Of a stretch of 15,866 nt of DNA, positions 7,727 through 14,207 are shown in pieces. The stretch's first letter is position 1; every line of letters begins with the position of its first letter. Below the pieces are notes generated by a model. That model did not search any database, was not told where the DNA came from, and saw only the letters and a program-made list of their open reading frames with translations. Origin of the DNA: an uncultured Mycoplasmatota bacterium (lineage in GTDB: Bacteria; Bacillota_I; Bacilli_A; RF39; UBA660); assembly GCA_947645535.1 (NCBI GenBank), contig CANSDD010000032.1, forward strand, positions 1 through 15,866. Direction: 5' to 3'. The position numbers and the translations under genes were made by a program.

Positions 7727-7755
7727 TTATCACATTTAATAAACACTTATATTAT
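7727..7755 (+). promoter_or_regulatory. Possible plus-strand promoter of a small RNA
   Basis: TTATCA (7727-7732, 4/6 to consensus), a 17-base spacer and TATTAT (7750-7755, 5/6). It would start transcription at about 7762. An alternative is TTGATA at 7782-7787, 17 bases, then GATAAA. Neither is strong on its own; the intrinsic terminator downstream is what gives weight to a plus-strand transcript. Confidence 0.35.
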
Positions 7756-7761
7756 GTTCCT

Positions 7762-7891
7762 CATAGTATCAATTTGAGGAATTGATAAAATAATCCCTTT
7801 TTGTGATAAAATAGTTCGTGTGATACATCTTCTTTCGTCAATTAGATTGTATCACACAACTGCACTAGGAGTTTATTTTCTAGTGCTTTTT
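7762..7891 (+). ncRNA. Candidate small regulatory RNA
   Basis: Plus-strand region of about 130 bases with no reading frame of note but strong ordered structure. First comes an 8-bp perfect hairpin, TATCAATT/AATTGATA (7767-7774, 7780-7787), that competes with a 7-bp hairpin TTCCTCA/TGAGGAA (7757-7763, 7775-7781). Then an open stretch holds AATCCCTTTTTG between two copies of TGATAAAATA. Next is a perfect 10-bp stem GTGTGATACA/TGTATCACAC (7818-7827, 7848-7857) with a loop containing TCTTCTTTC, and last an intrinsic terminator. C- and pyrimidine-rich single-stranded stretches like these can pair with ribosome sites in Firmicute small RNAs. No known RNA family was recognised, and there is no downstream plus-strand gene, so a riboswitch is unlikely. 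Expression is not shown by sequence alone. Confidence 0.45.
7862..7891 (+). terminator. Intrinsic terminator on the plus strand
   Basis: Perfect 7-bp stem GCACTAG (7862-7868) and CTAGTGC (7880-7886) with an 11-base loop, then TTTTT. On the minus strand the stem is followed by AGTTGTG, so it is one-directional. As no annotated plus-strand gene precedes it, it is the main evidence for a plus-strand transcript in this gap. Confidence 0.75.
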
Positions 7892-7908
7892 ATATTTTGA
7901 GTACAACC

Positions 7909-7950
7909 AAAAAGAACTGAATAGAATTTATTCATTTCTACTCAGCCCCT
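7909..7950 (-). terminator. Intrinsic terminator after the lipoprotein gene (right palindrome copy)
   Basis: On the minus strand a 15-bp arm pair (7950-7936 with 7926-7912, about four G-U wobbles) closes around TGAATAAAT-like bases and runs into TTTTT. It begins a few bases after the stop codon of the lipoprotein gene. Its core CTGAGTAGAAATGAATA is an inverted near-copy of the palindrome at 7661-7677. Confidence 0.75.
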
Positions 7951-7955
7951 TAATT

Positions 7956-8978
7956 TTAATTAGAATTATTATTTTGTTGTTCTTGATTATTCACTTGTTT
8001 TTCTACTCCTGCTATTGGAATCTGTGGTGTAACTACAGTATTTGCTTGATTTACAGGTGGTATCACTACTGGATTTATCGTTTGACTTACATTGGAATTT
8101 TTTTCTCCTTTATCTGTACTTTTATTTTCTTTTTTCTTTTTTTCTGATTCTCTATTTGATTTTATGTTATTTTTGTGTTTCTTTTTGATAAATATAATAA
8201 TAATATTTATAATAACTATCAGTAAAACAATCACAAATCCAATAAAAATATAAACATTTCTGATATTATATAGTTCAAATTCAAACTCAATTGTATCTAA
8301 TGAAGTATTAGCTAAATTCCAACTTAATTCTTTATCATTATCACTCGCTAATGAAGCATTATTACTTTTGGCTGGGTAAGGTAATGTTACGTTAAATTTT
8401 ATATCTAAATTTGATATAATTGTATTCTCAATATCTTGTGTATTATTATCATTATTATCTAAAGTATCATCAATTTCATCTTCATCTAAACTCATATTGA
8501 CATCTGAGGTATCACTATTATTAAAGAAATCATTATATCTATTATTTGTCTCTGGAACATTTAAGTCTGCCATATTTAAATTAAACTTTGCTGTATATGT
8601 ATTTTTAAAAAAGCCTTTTTTTATTTGAAACATATAAGTTTCTGAATTTTTTCCATTTAATAATTCAGCTAAGTTATATTCTGCATCTGCATTTACACTA
8701 ATTTCATCAATATTTTTAAATTGTTTTCTTATAATAAATCCTTTTACTGTATCTTCAGAATATTCTGAAAAAGAAAATCCATGTTGTTCAAATTCTTTTT
8801 TTTCTTCATCTGTTAATATATTTTCATTTTGAACATAAGATGTATCTATCCCATATACAATAGAAAAATCCATTGATTTATCTTTTTTAATATCCATATT
8901 GGTATGAATTTTCATACAACCAGTCGCAAATAAGGTCATTATTGCTAACGAAAAAATAGATAATATTTTCTTCTTCAT
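7956..8978 (-). CDS. Lipoprotein with an extra membrane helix and cytoplasmic tail
   Basis: A 340-residue protein of unknown function. Residues 1-21 are a lipoprotein signal with lipobox LFATGC, so C21 should be lipidated outside the cell. The start of the mature part (CMKIHTNMDIKKDKSMDFSI) resembles LppM/DUF3153-type lipoproteins, an assignment from memory. An Asn/Asp-rich low-complexity stretch (about 142-181) splits the outer domain. A strong hydrophobic helix (243-264) is followed by KKKHK, then a Lys/Glu-rich segment and a Pro/Val/Gln/Asn-rich tail that should lie in the cytoplasm. The start is supported by AGGGTG 7 bases upstream. It has its own likely promoter and a terminator right after the stop, but the 79-base gap to the glycosidase gene leaves co-transcription possible. 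Confidence 0.75.
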   Translation of the reverse strand: MKKKILSIFSLAIMTLFATGCMKIHTNMDIKKDKSMDFSIVYGIDTSYVQNENILTDEEKKEFEQHGFSFSEYSEDTVKGFIIRKQFKNIDEISVNADAEYNLAELLNGKNSETYMFQIKKGFFKNTYTAKFNLNMADLNVPETNNRYNDFFNNSDTSDVNMSLDEDEIDDTLDNNDNNTQDIENTIISNLDIKFNVTLPYPAKSNNASLASDNDKELSWNLANTSLDTIEFEFELYNIRNVYIFIGFVIVLLIVIINIIIIFIKKKHKNNIKSNRESEKKKKENKSTDKGEKNSNVSQTINPVVIPPVNQANTVVTPQIPIAGVEKQVNNQEQQNNNSN

Positions 8979-9023
8979 ATTGTTACACCCTAATACCTTT
9001 CATTCCTTTACTTTATTATTTTT

Positions 9024-9051
9024 ATAATATCACATTTTTTAATTTTTACAA
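9024..9051 (-). promoter_or_regulatory. Probable promoter of the lipoprotein gene
   Basis: Minus-strand TTGTAA (9051-9046, 4/6), 16 bases, then an extended -10 TG-A-TATTAT with the hexamer at 9029-9024 (5/6). It would start transcription at about 9017, giving a leader of about 40 bases before the ATG at 8978. Confidence 0.5.
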
Positions 9052-9057
9052 AATTGA

Positions 9058-10158
9058 TTATTTTACTATCCAAGCATTTGGAATAGGACGTTCTCCTTTC
9101 GGATCTACTGCACAAGGTTTACTAATAAGCTTTCCTTCTATATTTAAACTACTAGAAGCTCCGCCATCTAAATTAGCTGCATTGTAGGCACCATAACGAA
9201 CTAGTATTTTTACAAGTTCTCTCATATCAACACCCATACTATATCCTGGTTGTCTACCATCAATTACTAAAAATAGAACAATTCCATCTTTTCTTTGAGC
9301 AATTGCCGTTCTAGCACTTATTCCCCATCCACCATTTCCTTTTATTTCAGATGGTTTTCCGTTTACAATAAGGAATGGGCCAAAATCTACAGCATCTACA
9401 ATATCTGCCTCTATTGCTTCTTTTGCAGTTGCTTCCATTAACACTAAAATATGATTTTTATTAAATCCAATAATTTTACCTTTTGTATTTTGATTCCCAC
9501 TTACAAGAATTCCATTGTTAATAAAAATACCAGTTGCAACAGCACCAATTCCTCTTCCTGTCAAATCATCAAAGCCACTTGCATTGACTGCTACTCTTGC
9601 TTCATTGTCGTTCGCTATTCCTTCTAATAATTCTCCCCAACTTCCATAATATTTAGATTTTACTAAAGAAATTCTAGAAGGATCATATATAGCTACTAAA
9701 TAACCTTTATAATTAGAACCTTCTAAAGGTATTACTTTATATAAATCATTTTCATCTCTTGTTAATAATTCTTTCTCATAAACTGAATTATACTCTATTT
9801 TTTCCGAAAAATTTTCTATTTGAATATCATTTACATTTGTATTTTCATTTACTTCTTTTACATAGTTTTTACTTAATACATTGTCAATTATTTCCTCTGT
9901 ATAAAAAGTATAAGCAAGATATTTATGATTCATTGTTGTCATTGCTGTTGTAATAAGTAAATCTCTAAAATATGAAATAGGTCCATAAGTTAAAAAAAGA
10001 CATGTAATAGCACACATATCAAGTACAGCCATTATGATAATCACTATTAATATGCCTCTTTTTTTTTCTTCATTTTTTAATTTTATATTTTCAGAATTTA
10101 TTGATGTTTTTAGTAGATTTTTTATCTTATTGACATTTTTCTTTTTTACTACTTGCAC
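9058..10158 (-). CDS. Membrane-anchored phosphodiester glycosidase (NAGPA/DUF2233 family)
   Basis: A 366-residue protein with a basic cytoplasmic N-terminus, one membrane helix (about 35-57) and an extracellular catalytic domain. The domain carries the family's marks in order: NASGF (192-196), DFGPFLIVNG (258-267), RTAIAQ (283-288), IDGRQPGYSMGVD (299-311) and NLDGGASSSL (329-338). Human NAGPA removes GlcNAc from a phosphodiester; bacterial members are thought to act on glycan phosphodiesters such as wall or capsule polymers, but the substrate here is unknown. The start is a GTG at 10158, two bases after the stop of the upstream gene and without a clear ribosome site, so translation is probably coupled to it; the next Met (residue 43) falls inside the helix. 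Likely the third gene of a gpmI-led message. Confidence 0.85.
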   Translation of the reverse strand: MQVVKKKNVNKIKNLLKTSINSENIKLKNEEKKRGILIVIIIMAVLDMCAITCLFLTYGPISYFRDLLITTAMTTMNHKYLAYTFYTEEIIDNVLSKNYVKEVNENTNVNDIQIENFSEKIEYNSVYEKELLTRDENDLYKVIPLEGSNYKGYLVAIYDPSRISLVKSKYYGSWGELLEGIANDNEARVAVNASGFDDLTGRGIGAVATGIFINNGILVSGNQNTKGKIIGFNKNHILVLMEATAKEAIEADIVDAVDFGPFLIVNGKPSEIKGNGGWGISARTAIAQRKDGIVLFLVIDGRQPGYSMGVDMRELVKILVRYGAYNAANLDGGASSSLNIEGKLISKPCAVDPKGERPIPNAWIVK

Positions 10159-10160
10159 AA

Positions 10161-11504
10161 TTATTCACTTAATACAAATGGATTTGTATTTGTTCCTTCC
10201 CCACTAGCAATTTTCAAATCTCCTTTTAATACAACAACTGGTCTAATTCTAAATTCTTCAGTTATCATATCAGCATAAAGTCGTCCATCTTCTTTTACTG
10301 TTAAGATTGTGTCATCATCTTCATTCGTTGGTGTCATAAGCATGTAAAGTGAATAATCTCCTACAAATAAATCTCCTACATTTAATAAACCTACTTTTGC
10401 TTCTACAATCTTTTCTATTTCTGCTTTATTGTTATATTCATTCATATTTGCATAATAGAATATATTCCATGGATATTTTACTAAGTACTCTACATTTTCT
10501 AACGAATTATAATAATCATTATTTAAATAATAGCCGATATTATTTTTTGATTTTATATCAAATAAATTGGAACTATTAGAATAAACTTTCTTCATTTCTT
10601 CATCTTCTGAAGTAATATAGCCTTCAAGTGCTACTTTTACACCTTCTTCTCTTATATCTATAATTCTCCAAGTTTGATTACTATATGTTAGATAATTTCC
10701 AATAGATTGTTCATTTAATATATTACTATTATTTGTTTCAAACATATAAGGATTATCAATTGTTCCATCACCCTTTGTAATTTCTAAATCTCCTTTTATT
10801 GTGATAACTGGCCTTACTCCATAACTATGATTACTGCCACTTGTGACATCTTCATTACTAACGAGTCCTTTTTGCGTCATATACCAAACTTTATCTTCTC
10901 CATTTGGACTAACAGTCCAATATACTTTTTCATTATTTAAGTAACTTTTGCTTCCTGATGCTTTTAAATATTCATATACACTAAGTAGTGTTATTTTAGA
11001 TGTTTTATTTTCTTTACAATTTACTTCTTCTGCATTTTCTATTGCATCAGCACAATAATTTGTATCTACAATATAAGAATCAATATTTTGTAATCTTCCA
11101 TAAAAGTCTTCATTTAACCATTTATAAACATAAGACTCTTCAAAGCTATTGGTTTCATATCCATAAATAAGAGAAGTAATAGGCAAATCACTTGTAAGTG
11201 TAATACTGCCATCATCATTAATACGTACTACTCTCCATATAATTCCTGAATATCTAACATAATTATTTTGAACATTACCTTTATAGTAATAACTTTTATT
11301 TTCTTCATATAATCCATCATTTGCAACAACAATGTTATTTGAAGAGGTTAAAGTATCTTTTAATAATGGGTTAGTATTTTTATCTACTTTTGGATGTTCT
11401 AATTTATAATAATGTACCAATCGATAACCATAAATGGTACACAATGTTCCTATAAAAAGAATGCTTACAATGATGAATATAAGCGCTATTTTTCTCTTAT
11501 TCAT
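10161..11504 (-). CDS. Membrane-anchored protein with two DUF6273-like modules
   Basis: A 447-residue protein with an uncleaved N-terminal membrane helix (about 6-27) and a large outside part. That part is an internal duplication: module 1 (about 79-256) opens with NYVRYSGIIWRVVRI and closes with GVRPVITIKGDL plus GDGTIDNPY; module 2 (about 270-447) opens with NYLTYSNQTWRIIDI and closes with RIRPVVVLKGDL plus GEGTNTNPF. Middle landmarks also match (KWLNEDFY with YYLNNDYY; ITLLSVYEYL with VGLLNVGDLF). Modules of this look occur in Firmicute surface proteins and are called DUF6273 by my recollection; no biochemical role is known to me. GAGGTAAAGGG precedes the ATG. It is 21 bases after gpmI and 2 bases before the glycosidase gene, suggesting a shared surface role with the latter. 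Confidence 0.75.
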   Translation of the reverse strand: MNKRKIALIFIIVSILFIGTLCTIYGYRLVHYYKLEHPKVDKNTNPLLKDTLTSSNNIVVANDGLYEENKSYYYKGNVQNNYVRYSGIIWRVVRINDDGSITLTSDLPITSLIYGYETNSFEESYVYKWLNEDFYGRLQNIDSYIVDTNYCADAIENAEEVNCKENKTSKITLLSVYEYLKASGSKSYLNNEKVYWTVSPNGEDKVWYMTQKGLVSNEDVTSGSNHSYGVRPVITIKGDLEITKGDGTIDNPYMFETNNSNILNEQSIGNYLTYSNQTWRIIDIREEGVKVALEGYITSEDEEMKKVYSNSSNLFDIKSKNNIGYYLNNDYYNSLENVEYLVKYPWNIFYYANMNEYNNKAEIEKIVEAKVGLLNVGDLFVGDYSLYMLMTPTNEDDDTILTVKEDGRLYADMITEEFRIRPVVVLKGDLKIASGEGTNTNPFVLSE

Positions 11505-11525
11505 ATACCCTTTACCTCAATTCTT

Positions 11526-13028
11526 TTATTTTATTAAATCATTTCCAGACATTTCGCTTGGAATAGAAATTTCTAATAAATGTAATAAAGTTGGTGCAAT
11601 ATCACCTAATTTTCCATTTTTTAGTTCAATATTTTCTTTTGTTACAATAAATGGGACAAGTGCTGTGGAATGACTAGTTACAATTCTATTCTCTTCATCT
11701 AACATAGTATCACAATTACCATGATCAGCAGTTACAACTAAAGTACCATTCACTTCTTTCACTTTCTCTTCTAATCGTTTTAAACAATCATCTAATGTTT
11801 CTACTGCTGTTACTGTTGCGTCAAAATCTCCAGTATGTCCTACCATATCTCCATTAGCATAGTTTAATATTACAACATCATAGATTTTTTTATCTAATTC
11901 TTTTAATAGGGTATCTGTTATTTCTACTGCACTCATTTCTGGTTTTAAATCATATGTTGCGACTTTAGGAGATGGAATTAAAATACGATTACAATTTGGT
12001 AATTCTTTTTCTACTCCACCATCAAAAAAGTAAGTTACATGTGCATATTTTTCAGTTTCAGCAATACGAAGCTGTGAAAGCCCTGATTTACCAACATATT
12101 CTCCAAATGTATTATTTAATTTTTCTAATTCAAATGCATGTGTTCCTATTACTTCTTCACTTACTGGCATCATAGTTGCTAGTTTTAAATTAGGAATAAA
12201 TGATCTTTCAAATCCATTAAAATTAGGATTTGTTAAAGCACTAAATAATTCTCTTAATCGATCTGGACGATAGTTAAATACAATACATCCATCATTCTCC
12301 TTTACAATTCCATTTGGATCAATAATTGCTGGAATAATAAATTCATCATAAACTTCTTTTTTGTAATTTTCTTCTACTGCTTCTTTCGCACTATCATAAT
12401 GTTCTCCAATTCCAGTTGCAATCGCATCATATGCTTTCTTAATTCTATCCCATCTATTATCTCTATCCATAGCATAATATCTACCAGAAATCGTAGCTAC
12501 AGAACCAATACCTATTTCTGATAACTTTTGCTCTAAAATATCTATATAGTTTTTGGCAACATTAGGAAGAGTATCTCTTCCATCTGTAAAAATATGGATA
12601 AAAACATTTTCTATTTCTTCTTTTTTAAGCATATCTAAAATTCCAATTAAATGATTAATGTGAGAATGAATGCCTCCATCACTAAGTAACCCAAATAAGT
12701 GCATATTTGATTGATTCTTTTTTACATGATTTATTATATCTAGTAAAACTTGATTTTCTAAAATCGTTTTTTCTTTGATATGTTTATTGATAAGTTCTAA
12801 AGGTTGATATACTATTCTGCCTGCACCTATATTCATATGTCCTACTTCACTATTACCCATTTGACCACTAGGTAACCCCACTAATTCTCCACTAGCTTCT
12901 AATAAAGAATGTGGATAACAATTCCATAAATTATCAAATGCTGGTGTGTTGGCTGCTTTAAAAGCATTTCCGTGAGCTTCATTTCTCATTCCTACACCAT
13001 CCAAAATACATAATACAACTGGTTTCAT
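11526..13028 (-). CDS. gpmI: 2,3-bisphosphoglycerate-independent phosphoglycerate mutase
   Basis: Interconverts 3- and 2-phosphoglycerate in glycolysis with two metal ions, normally Mn. The 500 residues form the alkaline-phosphatase-like domain with the inserted transferase domain. Seen are D10 in ILDGVG, the catalytic S60 in GQMGNSEVGHMN, SDGGIHSH (117-123), FTDGRDT (147-153), RYYAMDRDNRWDR (183-195), metal ligands D394 and H398 in NGDMVGHTG, D435 and H436 in TADHGN, and H453 in TSHST. The ATG at 13028 follows AAGGGTGA; an ATG at 13046 lacks a ribosome site. An extended -10 (TGTTAAAAT, hexamer 13050-13045) lies just upstream with a poor -35, and would leave a leader of only about 10 bases. 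The other genes usually clustered with gpmI (pgk, tpi, eno) are absent from this window. Confidence 0.97.
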   Translation of the reverse strand: MKPVVLCILDGVGMRNEAHGNAFKAANTPAFDNLWNCYPHSLLEASGELVGLPSGQMGNSEVGHMNIGAGRIVYQPLELINKHIKEKTILENQVLLDIINHVKKNQSNMHLFGLLSDGGIHSHINHLIGILDMLKKEEIENVFIHIFTDGRDTLPNVAKNYIDILEQKLSEIGIGSVATISGRYYAMDRDNRWDRIKKAYDAIATGIGEHYDSAKEAVEENYKKEVYDEFIIPAIIDPNGIVKENDGCIVFNYRPDRLRELFSALTNPNFNGFERSFIPNLKLATMMPVSEEVIGTHAFELEKLNNTFGEYVGKSGLSQLRIAETEKYAHVTYFFDGGVEKELPNCNRILIPSPKVATYDLKPEMSAVEITDTLLKELDKKIYDVVILNYANGDMVGHTGDFDATVTAVETLDDCLKRLEEKVKEVNGTLVVTADHGNCDTMLDEENRIVTSHSTALVPFIVTKENIELKNGKLGDIAPTLLHLLEISIPSEMSGNDLIK

Positions 13029-13076
13029 ATTATCACCCTTATACATTTTAACATAATATTGCGAAAAAATTAAGTT

Positions 13077-13106
13077 ATATGAAAAAAATATCCATATTTT
13101 TTATAT
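13077..13106 (-). terminator. AT-only hairpin between the Rpn gene and gpmI
   Basis: Nearly complementary arms of A/T runs (13077-13091 and 13094-13106, one bulge) lie downstream of the Rpn stop. On the minus strand a TTTTTT run follows about ten bases later. The stem has almost no G-C pairs, so it would be a weak terminator at best. Confidence 0.3.
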
Positions 13107-13142
13107 GAATAATTTTATATATTAACTTTGTATATAATTATT

Positions 13143-14030
13143 TCAGTAATTTTTTATTTGTTGTTCACTAAATCCAGTAAATTTTGTGATAAGTGAAATA
13201 TCAACTCCAGCATTTAATAAATCCTTAGCTAATTTAATTTTGCCTCGTTTCTCTCCAATAGAAATTCCTCGTTTCTTTCCGATTGTAATTCCTTCATTTT
13301 TCCCCTCATGATATGCTTCAGCAGAAGCAAATATTAAATCATCTTCATATCTTTCTTTCATACGCCTATTCCTTTCCATTTTTTGATATGTTTCTTCATC
13401 CATATTATAATATTCCATATCTTCTATAATATCTGTAAATTGTTTCTTTGTCCTTAAATTTTGTAACTCTTCTAAACTTTTCGCATTAGATAATAATTCA
13501 TAGCCTTCTAATAATGTTGATTTATGTTTTGCTTTTAAACTCAATAACATAATTTTTATATTTTCTCCAAAGTTTTTATGGATTGTTTCTTCTAACATTC
13601 TAAATCTTAATAATTCTTTGTTTTCATTATCATAGTCATAATTAAGTATCCAACAACTAGTAACAGGCTTCATACTATCATACAAATCATAGATTTTTTC
13701 TTTATTATTTTCTTTTTGCTCTTTTTTTATTTTCCTTAACCCATCATTATATTTTCTAGTAGCATATGTCATAGCACGATTTTCAAATTTTTTTAACCTT
13801 TTATTCTGCATCTCCACAATAATAAATCTATCTTCGGTTTCAATGATGATATCAAATATTCCTATTGATAAATTTTTATTTTCTTTCGTTCAATTCTCTT
13901 TTGTATAATGAAATTTACCTACTTTAATACCAAAACAATCTTTTAGTAATCGTCTTAAATGATGTTCATTTAAAAATATGAGTTTAAAAAGATAATCGTT
14001 ACTTAAATTATAAAATATTTTTTTCTTCAT
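13143..14030 (-). pseudogene. Rpn/PD-(D/E)XK nuclease family gene interrupted by an in-frame TGA
   Basis: Read as one frame from the ATG at 14030 this is a 295-codon gene, the usual size of Rpn recombination-promoting nuclease / PD-(D/E)XK family transposase proteins. The N-terminus (MKKKIFYNLSNDYLFKLIF) is typical, and the nuclease core GIFDIIIETEDRFIIVEMQ supplies the D...ExQ residues. Codon 47, at 13892-13890, is TGA (KEN-stop-TKEN), where relatives often have Leu; TTA to TGA is one change. Everything downstream is open to a normal TGA stop. The C-terminal part has the family's Gly-Lys-rich repeats (GITIGKKRGISIGEKRG). The downstream piece could only restart at a GTG at 13817 without a ribosome site, losing most of the nuclease. 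Recent inactivation is most likely; readthrough or a sequencing error is possible. Confidence 0.8.
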
Positions 14031-14031
14031 A

Positions 14032-14060
14032 ATTATCCTCCTAAATAGCTTAAGGATAAT
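14032..14060 (-). promoter_or_regulatory. Leader hairpin that could cover the Rpn ribosome site
   Basis: In the predicted message ATTATCCT (14060-14053) pairs perfectly with AGGATAAT (14039-14032) around a 13-base loop. The second arm contains part of the AGGAGGA ribosome site just ahead of the ATG at 14030. If it folds, it would limit translation of the nuclease. This is seen in sequence; the regulatory role is inference. Confidence 0.5.
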
Positions 14061-14067
14061 CACCATC

Positions 14068-14081
14068 TACATTATAATGTA
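14068..14081. promoter_or_regulatory. 14-bp palindrome over the -10 box, possible operator
   Basis: TACATTATAATGTA is a perfect palindrome that includes the -10 hexamer of the Rpn promoter. A further AATGTAG half-site lies at 14104-14110, just upstream of the -35 box. Such a position would suit a repressor; part of the symmetry comes from TATAAT itself. Confidence 0.35.
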
Positions 14082-14099
14082 TTTCTATTATTGTGTCAA
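14071..14099 (-). promoter_or_regulatory. Perfect consensus sigma-A promoter of the Rpn gene
   Basis: TTGACA (14099-14094), exactly 17 bases, TATAAT (14076-14071), all 12 positions matching. Transcription should begin at about 14064, giving a leader of about 34 bases. It is the strongest promoter seen in the window. Confidence 0.85.
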
Positions 14100-14162
14100 T
14101 TTGAATGTAGTCATTTTTATCCTTCTACTCATAATATACTCTAAAAATATAAAGCACACCTT

Positions 14163-14205
14163 AAAAAAGCCAAAAAAAAATTATTTTTTTAACAAAAAAA
14201 GGCTT
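14163..14205 (-). terminator. Intrinsic terminator of the right-edge membrane protein gene
   Basis: On the minus strand AAGCC (14205-14201) pairs with GGCTT (14171-14167), enclosing A/T runs that can pair further, and is followed by a T run. It begins three bases after the stop codon at 14208, so it ends that message before the Rpn promoter. Confidence 0.7.
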
Positions 14206-14207
14206 CA

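Noticed and set aside
11434..11673. Plus-strand open frames across the minus-strand genes, such as this one and 14260-14535
   Set aside because: They lie antisense to clear conserved genes, are Leu/Ile/Phe-rich from AT-rich complement, and lack ribosome sites.
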